The notes under the pieces are model-generated. The model was given only the letters and a program-made list of their open reading frames with translations, was not told the origin of the DNA and made no database searches. DNA of 5,987 nucleotides. Source: Helicobacteraceae bacterium (GTDB lineage: Bacteria; Campylobacterota; Campylobacteria; Campylobacterales; SZUA-545). Below are positions 1-4,701 of the stretch, in pieces. Location of the stretch: contig JAISMA010000008.1 of the NCBI GenBank assembly GCA_031276985.1, positions 1 through 5,987 of the forward strand, given 5' to 3'. The position numbers were made by a program, and so were the translations under genes. Positions within the stretch are counted from its first letter, which is position 1; each line of letters begins with the position of its first letter.

Positions 1-28
1 TCTCTCTCTCTCTCTCTCTCTCTCTCTC
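1..28. repeat. TC/GA dinucleotide microsatellite, at least 14 units
   Basis: The first 28 bases are an uninterrupted run of TC (GA on the minus strand), 14 units, and the tract may continue beyond the window. No other microsatellite of this kind occurs in the window. Read on the minus strand it lies about 20 codons after a plausible start codon and would encode alternating Glu and Arg. Neither repeat frame contains a stop. Dinucleotide tracts in the 5' part of genes are known phase-variation switches in Helicobacter and other bacteria. Because it sits exactly at the edge, it could also be a contig end or an assembly artefact. Confidence 0.9.
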
Positions 29-88
29 GACGCTCGCGCGGATTACACCCTTGTCATTTGACGTTTGATCGTTATTATGAACATTCAC
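1..88 (-). CDS. Putative 5' end of an unidentified gene running into a GA repeat (partial)
   Basis: On the minus strand a GTG at 88-86 is preceded by AGGAG with a 6-nt spacer. The frame stays open for 20 codons (beginning Val-Asn-Val-His-Asn, with GTG read as Met) and then enters the GA repeat as alternating Glu-Arg, leaving the window still open. It lies 93 nt downstream of the TraB/GumN gene on the same strand. The alternative ATG at 84-82 gives only 13 codons before TAA at 45-43. Nothing in the first 20 residues allows a family assignment. If the gene is real, the repeat would place its reading frame under slipped-strand control. The call rests on the ribosome binding site and a short open frame. 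Short plus-strand frames also cross this region, so confidence is low. Confidence 0.33.
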   Translation of the reverse strand, partial: MNVHNNDQTSNDKGVIRASVERERERERE

Positions 89-100
89 CGCTTTCTCCTA
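89..100 (-). promoter_or_regulatory. Shine-Dalgarno site for the GTG start at 88
   Basis: On the minus strand TAGGAG occupies 100-95, followed by the 6-nt spacer AAAGCG and then GTG. This is the strongest Shine-Dalgarno match in the region downstream of the TraB/GumN gene. It favours the GTG at 88 over the ATG at 84, which would have a 10-nt spacer and stops after 13 codons. Confidence 0.4.
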
Positions 101-181
101 ATTTATGAAATTTGCGCAATCTTAGCGACTCAGACTTAAAAATCGTAACTGTTATTTAGCAAACAGCCGCGCTACTAATTT

Positions 182-1072
182 TCATAGGCGTTTAATCTTA
201 TATCCCTCTTTGCGCAAAAGCTCCAAAACACCCTTATCACCCCCTAGATGAAGCGCGCCAATCGCGACAAAAATCGGTAGTTTAGGATTGATATGCGTTT
301 TTAGTCGTTGCAAAAAACGCTGGTTGCGTTTGAATATCAGTTTTTCGTTAAATTCGTCGATCGTCTCTTGAGAAGCAATCTGATCAATACGTGTTTTTAG
401 ATACCACTTCAACATACGATCGGCGTTGCCATCTAAAAACACTTCGCGCAATTCATTTATGTAGCGTTTCATCTCTGTCTTGTCAATAAGCAGGTAATCC
501 TCCAACAACTCTAGTTGCGCCTTTGCAGAAATAGAAGTCATCGCTTCGATCTGTTCATCGGCGCTTTCAAGACCAACAATTGTAATTTTTTGAGCGTGTT
601 TTTCCAACATGGATTCAACTCCGTAGGCGGGCAAAATTCCTTCATCTATATAATCAAACACCGACAACAGCGAACCTATGTACCATGCGGGCATACGATC
701 CATATATGGCATAAGCGTAATCGCAGGGTATTTTTTAATAATCATGTTGAAAAGACGATCGCCTATTTGATCTTTAAGGCATGGCGTATCGCATATAAAT
801 CGCAATGGATCAATACTATTTAATTCGCTTGGCGCAAGCTCTAAAACCAGTGTAGTCGATGTTTTTAAGGCTGTAATAATTTTATCGTTGAATCTATCGG
901 CGGGTTTGCCTAAATGCATAGAACCTAAAAGATATATTTTTACGCCGTTTTTTTCTGCCAGATAAAATGGATAACGCGCCAATGTTTCTACGCTTGTCTT
1001 GGCGGTTACACTAGGCGCAAACAGGCAAAACACCACAAACAAAAACGATAAAACTCTTCCAAAACACATCAT
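182..1072 (-). CDS. Secreted TraB/GumN-family protein
   Basis: This 296-residue protein starts with a signal peptide: a hydrophobic stretch at about residues 8-20, followed by a likely cleavage site after Val-Thr-Ala at 22-24. The mature part should be periplasmic. It carries the family's hallmark motifs: GSMHLG at 50-55, a Glu in LVLELA (about 75-80), GVES at 151-154, GLES at 167-170, and GALHLGG at 272-278 near the C terminus. The paired G-x-x-H motifs and conserved Glu residues are the putative metal site shared with TIKI-type metalloproteases. The biochemical role of bacterial members is not established, so protease activity is only a possibility. Cys94 and Cys98 could form a disulfide. 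The length is normal for the family. Two ATG codons are adjacent (1072-1070 and 1069-1067) behind AAAAGGA, and either could be used. It is divergent from the spermidine operon. Its codon use differs: Thr is ACA in 8 of 15 cases, whereas the neighbouring synthase prefers ACG, which may hint at transfer or low expression. Confidence 0.85.
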   Translation of the reverse strand: MMCFGRVLSFLFVVFCLFAPSVTAKTSVETLARYPFYLAEKNGVKIYLLGSMHLGKPADRFNDKIITALKTSTTLVLELAPSELNSIDPLRFICDTPCLKDQIGDRLFNMIIKKYPAITLMPYMDRMPAWYIGSLLSVFDYIDEGILPAYGVESMLEKHAQKITIVGLESADEQIEAMTSISAKAQLELLEDYLLIDKTEMKRYINELREVFLDGNADRMLKWYLKTRIDQIASQETIDEFNEKLIFKRNQRFLQRLKTHINPKLPIFVAIGALHLGGDKGVLELLRKEGYKIKRL

Positions 1073-1126
1073 CTTTGTCCTTTTAAGCGCTCGTAAGCTG
1101 TTTTAAGATTTGCAAAAACGCCGCGC

Positions 1127-1135
1127 AGTATATCA
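1127..1135 (-). promoter_or_regulatory. Extended -10 promoter candidate for the TraB/GumN gene
   Basis: On the minus strand 1135-1127 reads TGATATACT, an extended -10 element (TGn followed by TATACT, one mismatch to TATAAT). A transcript would begin near 1120, giving a leader of about 48 nt before the ATG at 1072. I see no convincing -35 box, which is usual for the vegetative promoters of Campylobacterota. The small dyad ATAT-CAC-ATAT at 1130-1140 overlaps it and might bind a regulator, but that is speculative. Confidence 0.45.
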
Positions 1136-1185
1136 CATATCGACGTTTTGCCGTGTATCAACCAGCGGCGCGTCATCGTTTGGCT

Positions 1186-1200
1186 TATATTCGCTAAAAT
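1186..1200 (+). promoter_or_regulatory. Weak -10 candidate for the spermidine/envelope operon
   Basis: Two overlapping candidates lie just ahead of the first operon gene: TATATT at 1186-1191 and TAAAAT at 1195-1200, each one mismatch from TATAAT. Neither has a recognisable -35 box or an extended TGn. The resulting leader would be only about 14-23 nt, enough for the Shine-Dalgarno at 1209-1215 but with no room for a riboswitch or leader peptide. These are the best plus-strand options I see in the 148-bp divergent region. Confidence 0.3.
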
Positions 1201-1220
1201 CCGCGTTCAAAGGAGAGGCT

Positions 1221-2414
1221 ATGAGCAACGTTTTGATAATCGGCGCGGGCGGCGTGGGACGCGTGGTCGCCCACAAATGCGCGATGAACGCCGCGACGTT
1301 CGGCGACATTACGCTTGCGAGCAGAACCAAATCCAAATGCGACGCGATCGCTTTGGAAATCAAGCAAAAATGGGGCGTTTCGATCAAAACAGCCGCGATC
1401 GACGCGGACGACAAAACGGCGTTAATCAAACTGATCGCCGCCGAAAAAGCCAAGATCGTTTTGAATATCGCGTTGCCGTATCAGGATTTAACGATTATGG
1501 ACGCGTGCGCCGCCGCAAAAGTCGATTATCTGGATACCGCAAATTACGAAAGTCCGGAACTAGCGAAATTTGAGTACAAAGAGCAGTGGGCGCGGTTCGA
1601 TCTTTTCAAAAACGCGGGCGCGACGGCGCTGCTTGGCAGCGGGTTTGATCCGGGCGTTACAAACGCGTTTTCGGCGTACGCTTTGAAACATTATTTTGAC
1701 GAAATTTATTACTTAGATATTTTGGATTGCAACGCGGGCGATCACGGTTATCCGTTTGCCACAAATTTCAACCCTGAAATCAATTTGCGAGAAGTAAGCG
1801 CAAAAGGGCGATATTGGGAAAACGGCAAATGGATAGAAACCGATCCGCTTAGCGTTAAGATCGTATGGGATTATCCGGAAGTCGGCGAAAAAGACAGTTA
1901 TCTTTTGTATCACGAAGAGCTTGAAAGTCTCGTAAAAAATATCAAAGGACTGAAACGGGCGCGGTTTTTTATGACCTTTGGACAGAGTTATTTAACGCAT
2001 ATGAGATGTCTTGAAAACGTGGGCATGCTAGGGATTAAACCCGTCGATCATAAAGGCGCGCAAATCGTTCCGATCGAGTTTTTGAAAACGCTTCTGCCCG
2101 ATCCCGCGACGCTTGGCGCGCGCACCAAAGGAAAAACAAATATCGGCTGCGTTTTTGAAGGCGTAAAAAACGGCAAAAAACGCAAAGTATACATATATAA
2201 CGTCTGCGATCACGAGGCGTGTTACCGCGAAGTTTTTTCGCAAGCGGTAAGTTATACTACGGGCGTTCCCGCTATGATTGGCGCGAAGCTGATATTAGAA
2301 GGCAAATGGAAAAAAGCGGGCGTATGGAATATGGAAAATTTCGATCCCGATCCGTTTATGGACGAGCTAAATAAACAGGGGCTTCCGTATAACGTTATAG
2401 AGATAAACGATTAA
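1221..2414 (+). CDS. Carboxynorspermidine/carboxyspermidine synthase (saccharopine dehydrogenase-like)
   Basis: This 397-residue cytoplasmic enzyme belongs to the saccharopine dehydrogenase-like family. Members of this subgroup use NADPH to condense aspartate beta-semialdehyde with putrescine (or diaminopropane), giving carboxyspermidine (or carboxynorspermidine). The Rossmann fold begins at once with IIGAGGVG (6-13, nucleotide-binding glycines 8, 10, 11 and 13). LNIALPYQ (81-88), DTANYE (105-110) and LGSGFDPGVTN (138-148) are typical of this subgroup. Finding nspC two genes downstream strongly supports this role over lysine metabolism. The start at 1221 is chosen because AAAGGAG at 1209-1215 lies 5 nt upstream and the protein then opens directly into the Rossmann strand. 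A longer in-frame start (TTG at 1110) would add 37 residues unlike the family and overlap the promoter region. This is the first gene of the operon, and its TAA stop lies inside the next gene's Shine-Dalgarno sequence. The choice between putrescine and diaminopropane cannot be settled here; Campylobacterota generally make spermidine. Confidence 0.9.
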   Translation: MSNVLIIGAGGVGRVVAHKCAMNAATFGDITLASRTKSKCDAIALEIKQKWGVSIKTAAIDADDKTALIKLIAAEKAKIVLNIALPYQDLTIMDACAAAKVDYLDTANYESPELAKFEYKEQWARFDLFKNAGATALLGSGFDPGVTNAFSAYALKHYFDEIYYLDILDCNAGDHGYPFATNFNPEINLREVSAKGRYWENGKWIETDPLSVKIVWDYPEVGEKDSYLLYHEELESLVKNIKGLKRARFFMTFGQSYLTHMRCLENVGMLGIKPVDHKGAQIVPIEFLKTLLPDPATLGARTKGKTNIGCVFEGVKNGKKRKVYIYNVCDHEACYREVFSQAVSYTTGVPAMIGAKLILEGKWKKAGVWNMENFDPDPFMDELNKQGLPYNVIEIND

Positions 2415-2425
2415 GGAAAAACGAC

Positions 2426-2965
2426 ATGAAACAAACGACGGCGATTAAACCTTCAAGCGCTTGGCGCGAAGCGAAAATCGAGAAAGATTTTGGCGGCAAT
2501 ATGATTACGCGAATATCGAAAGATTGGGCGCTGATCGCGGCTGGAACGCCAAGCGATTACAACGCGATGACCGCTTCGTGGGGTCTAATTGGCTATCTGT
2601 GGGAAAAGCCCGTCGCCGTTTGCTTTGTGCGCCCGCAAAGATTTACGCGATCGTTTACGGACAAAAGCGATCATTTTACGCTTGTTTTTTTTGATAAAAC
2701 TATAAAAACAAGAGTACATAAAATATTTGGCAACGAATCGGGCAAAGATATAGACAAAGCCGCTAAAGCCGCCGTAACGCCGATCGTTTTTGACGAAGGC
2801 GCGATCGGTTTTGATGAGGCGATTGAAACGATCGTATGCAAGAAAATCTATTTTGACGATTTTGATCCCAAAAACTTTTTAGATCCGTCGATCGCAAAGC
2901 TATATAACGGCGATTATCACCGCTTTTACATTGGCGAGATCGTTAAATTTTACGAGAAAAAATGA
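2426..2965 (+). CDS. Flavin reductase-like FMN-binding domain protein
   Basis: This 179-residue protein with the flavin reductase-like (FMN-binding split-barrel) fold is probably cytoplasmic, with no signal peptide or membrane segment. The diagnostic segments are NAMTASWG (46-53) followed by LWEKPVAVCFVRPQRFT (58-74), where Thr49, Ser51, Arg69, Arg72 and Thr74 sit at the usual flavin-phosphate and ring contacts. FGNESGKDIDK (101-111) and DYHRFYIGEIV (163-173) complete the flavoredoxin-type family pattern. Relatives bind FMN and pass electrons or reduce flavin with NAD(P)H, but most have no assigned physiological partner, and the substrate here is unknown. TAAGGA at 2412-2417 provides the ribosome site 8 nt before the ATG. 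The gene ends in a 4-nt ATGA overlap with nspC, so the two are probably translationally coupled. Its position between the two spermidine enzymes is unexplained, because neither is known to need flavin. Confidence 0.85.
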   Translation: MKQTTAIKPSSAWREAKIEKDFGGNMITRISKDWALIAAGTPSDYNAMTASWGLIGYLWEKPVAVCFVRPQRFTRSFTDKSDHFTLVFFDKTIKTRVHKIFGNESGKDIDKAAKAAVTPIVFDEGAIGFDEAIETIVCKKIYFDDFDPKNFLDPSIAKLYNGDYHRFYIGEIVKFYEKK

Positions 2966-4080
2966 ACGTAAGCCCCGCATATGTTTTAGAAGAGCGCAAG
3001 CTCCTAAAAAATTTAGAGCTTTTAGATCGCGTTCAGAAAGAAAGCGGCGCAAAAATACTTGTCGCGCTTAAGGGCTACGCGCTATGGGAGAGCTTTAAGC
3101 TAATCGGCGAATATCTATGCGGCGCGGCGGCAAGCGGGCTTTACGAAGCGAAGCTGGCTAGAGAGGAGATGAATAAAGAAGTTCATACTTTTTGCCCCGC
3201 GATCACCGATGAAACAATCGAGGAAATCGCCGCGTTAAGCGATCATTTAATCTTTAATTCATTTAATCATTTAGCCATGTTTGAAACCAAAGCGAAAAAT
3301 GTAAATCCAAAACTGCAAATCGGCGTTAGGATCAATCCAAAATATAGCGAAGTAAAACCCGATATATATAACCCGTGCGTCGCCAATTCGCGGCTTGGAG
3401 TTACGCCCGAAAATTTTGACGAATCATATTTAGATAAACTCGACGGATTGCATTTTCATACGCATTGCGAACAAAACAGCGACGCGCTTGAGCGAACGCT
3501 GGAGCGCTTCGAGGCGCGTTTTGGCAAATATCTAAGTCGTATGAAATGGGTTAATATGGGCGGCGGTCATCATATAACTAAAGAGGGTTACGACGTTCAA
3601 AAGCTGATCGATTTAGTCAAACGTTTTAGCGATCGTTACGCGACGCAGGTTTATCTGGAGCCGGGCGAGGCGATCGGATGGCAAACGGGTTATTTGCAAT
3701 GTAGCGTTGCGGATATTGTTGAAAACGGCATGCAAATTGCGATTTTGGATGTTTCGGCGGCGGCGCACATGCCCGATTGTTTGGAAGCGCCATATCGTCC
3801 CGACGTACGCGACGCCGCCATTCCGAACGAAAAAAAGTATACATATCGACTTGGCGGATCGACTTGTCTAGCGGGCGACGTTATAGGCGATTATAGCTTC
3901 GATCGCGAGTTAAAAATCGGCGATCGGATCATTTTTGAAGATATGATTCACTATACTATGGTGAAAACTAATATGTTCAACGGCGCGGCGCTTCCGTCTA
4001 TCGTTAAAATCGATCTAAACGGCGCTACTCAAATCGTTAAGCGATTTGGTTACGAAGATTACAAAAATCGCCTTTCATAA
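2962..4080 (+). CDS. nspC: Carboxynorspermidine/carboxyspermidine decarboxylase
   Basis: This 372-residue PLP-dependent decarboxylase has the alanine racemase/ornithine decarboxylase fold (fold type III). It removes the carboxyl group from carboxyspermidine or carboxynorspermidine to give spermidine or norspermidine, the step after the synthase encoded at 1221. Key features are Lys37 in VALKGYALW (Schiff-base lysine), HFHTHCE at 164-170, the phosphate-binding loop NMGGGHH at 198-204, EPGEAIGW at 233-240, and GGSTCLAGD at 298-306, where Cys302 matches the catalytic cysteine of the ornithine and diaminopimelate decarboxylases. The length agrees with NspC and is shorter than LysA or SpeC. Its start lies in the ATGA overlap with the flavoprotein gene. 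The upstream sequence is only weakly Shine-Dalgarno-like, which suggests re-initiation. The TAA stop at 4078-4080 runs straight into the AGGA ribosome site of the next gene. No arginine or ornithine decarboxylase gene is present here, so the diamine must be made elsewhere. Confidence 0.93.
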   Translation: MNVSPAYVLEERKLLKNLELLDRVQKESGAKILVALKGYALWESFKLIGEYLCGAAASGLYEAKLAREEMNKEVHTFCPAITDETIEEIAALSDHLIFNSFNHLAMFETKAKNVNPKLQIGVRINPKYSEVKPDIYNPCVANSRLGVTPENFDESYLDKLDGLHFHTHCEQNSDALERTLERFEARFGKYLSRMKWVNMGGGHHITKEGYDVQKLIDLVKRFSDRYATQVYLEPGEAIGWQTGYLQCSVADIVENGMQIAILDVSAAAHMPDCLEAPYRPDVRDAAIPNEKKYTYRLGGSTCLAGDVIGDYSFDRELKIGDRIIFEDMIHYTMVKTNMFNGAALPSIVKIDLNGATQIVKRFGYEDYKNRLS

Positions 4081-4090
4081 AGGACAAAAA

Positions 4091-4279
4091 ATGCAAAAAG
4101 ACGAGTTAAAATCGGAGCTAGAAAACGTCAGATCGCTTTTAGACGAGCTTGAAGAAGCGCTAAAAAACGTTAGCGACGAAGAAGAGCGACTGATAAAAGA
4201 GTTGGATAGAAGCAAAGCCGCGTTAGAAGAGACGGATAAGTTAAAAGAGCGCATAGAAAGGCTGTTGAAAGACGAATGA
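4091..4279 (+). CDS. Small acidic coiled-coil protein, function unknown
   Basis: This 62-residue protein is almost entirely Glu, Lys, Asp, Leu and Arg with leucines at heptad-like spacing (LLDELEEAL at 16-24, LIKELDR at 34-40, LKERIERLL at 51-59). It is predicted to be one or two long alpha helices forming a coiled coil. It has 21 acidic and 13 basic residues, no Gly, Pro or Cys, and no signal or membrane segment, so it should be cytoplasmic. The ATG at 4091 is chosen because AAAGGA ends 6 nt upstream. An upstream in-frame start at 4046 would overlap nspC and add 15 residues read from nspC in another frame. The gene overlaps the following membrane-protein gene by ATGA, implying coupled synthesis and perhaps a shared role with the envelope genes. 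I do not recognise a named family. Confidence 0.8.
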   Translation: MQKDELKSELENVRSLLDELEEALKNVSDEEERLIKELDRSKAALEETDKLKERIERLLKDE

Positions 4280-4701
4280 CAACGATAGAAAAAAACGGCG
4301 CGCGCGCAAAAAAGATCGCGATTGTCGCGTGCTTTTTGATCGCGTTTTTCGCGCTGTTAATTTGGGTTTATTCTCGCGGACTTAGCAATCCGATTAAACC
4401 GCTTGAAGATCCAAACGCCGCGCCGCAAGCGCTTGAAAGCGCTTTTTTGCGCTGGTTTCGCGGAGAAAACGACGAGTTATTTGTTACGTTTCAGCTCACA
4501 AATCATACCGACGCCTTTATCGGCAGAATCGAAATAACATGCGTCGCTTATTACGCCAACGATCAAGAGGCGCAAAAGTACGAGCAAAAGCTAAACGTAT
4601 CGTTAATGCCGGGCGAAGCTAGAATGCTAAACCGATCATATATCGGAGCGCTAGATCCGCTTGCGCAGAAGGTAAATTGCAGAGTAGAAAGGCGAGAGTA
4701 G
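4276..4701 (+). CDS. Single-pass membrane protein with small periplasmic beta domain, function unknown
   Basis: This 141-residue protein has a short basic cytoplasmic tail (1-13), one strongly hydrophobic helix at about 14-31 (through FFALLIWVY), and a periplasmic domain of about 105 residues. The periplasmic part shows alternating strands: FVTFQLTNHTD (69-79), GRIEITCVAYYA (83-94) and LNVSLMPGEARML (106-118). The pattern of an N-T/H turn, a central aromatic strand and a Pro-Gly-Glu before the last strands resembles the small beta-sandwich domains of the FxLYD or DUF2393 kind, but that match is from memory of the pattern only. Cys89 and Cys135 could form a disulfide. The start overlaps the coiled-coil gene by 4 nt, and the stop codon TAG directly abuts the ATG of the M23 peptidase. 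The tight coupling suggests an accessory role with that enzyme at the inner membrane. This is inference. Confidence 0.8.
   Translation: MTTIEKNGARAKKIAIVACFLIAFFALLIWVYSRGLSNPIKPLEDPNAAPQALESAFLRWFRGENDELFVTFQLTNHTDAFIGRIEITCVAYYANDQEAQKYEQKLNVSLMPGEARMLNRSYIGALDPLAQKVNCRVERRE

Noticed and set aside
1..106. Plus-strand frames crossing the TC tract as the C-terminal end of a gene entering from the left
   Set aside because: All three plus frames stop by about position 106 and none shows recognisable protein sequence. The minus-strand frame has a ribosome site, so it was preferred, though this option is not excluded.
100..181. Possible terminator after the TraB/GumN gene
   Set aside because: I could not find a stable stem followed by a T run on the minus strand. 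The region holds only short imperfect repeats.
515..823. Plus-strand open frame of 102 codons within the TraB/GumN gene
   Set aside because: It lies wholly antisense to a gene with clear family motifs, has no ribosome site worth noting and a composition typical of a shadow frame.
1119..1170. Inverted repeat CGCCGC/GCGGCG in the divergent region
   Set aside because: The arms are only 6 bp, 40 nt apart, cannot be extended, and consist of the commonest words in this sequence.
1110..1220. N-terminal extension of the carboxyspermidine synthase from a TTG codon
   Set aside because: The extra 37 residues precede the Rossmann strand that normally opens the family, lack a ribosome site, and overlap the divergent promoter region. 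ATG 1221 has a strong AAAGGAG.
3243..3268. Direct repeat TCATTTAATC, two copies 16 nt apart in nspC
   Set aside because: It is explained by coding of an Asn/His/Phe-rich stretch of a conserved protein, with no third copy or sign of a regulatory array.
4046..4090. Upstream start for the coiled-coil protein inside nspC
   Set aside because: It would add 15 residues unlike the coiled coil, and the ATG at 4091 has its own AAAGGA.
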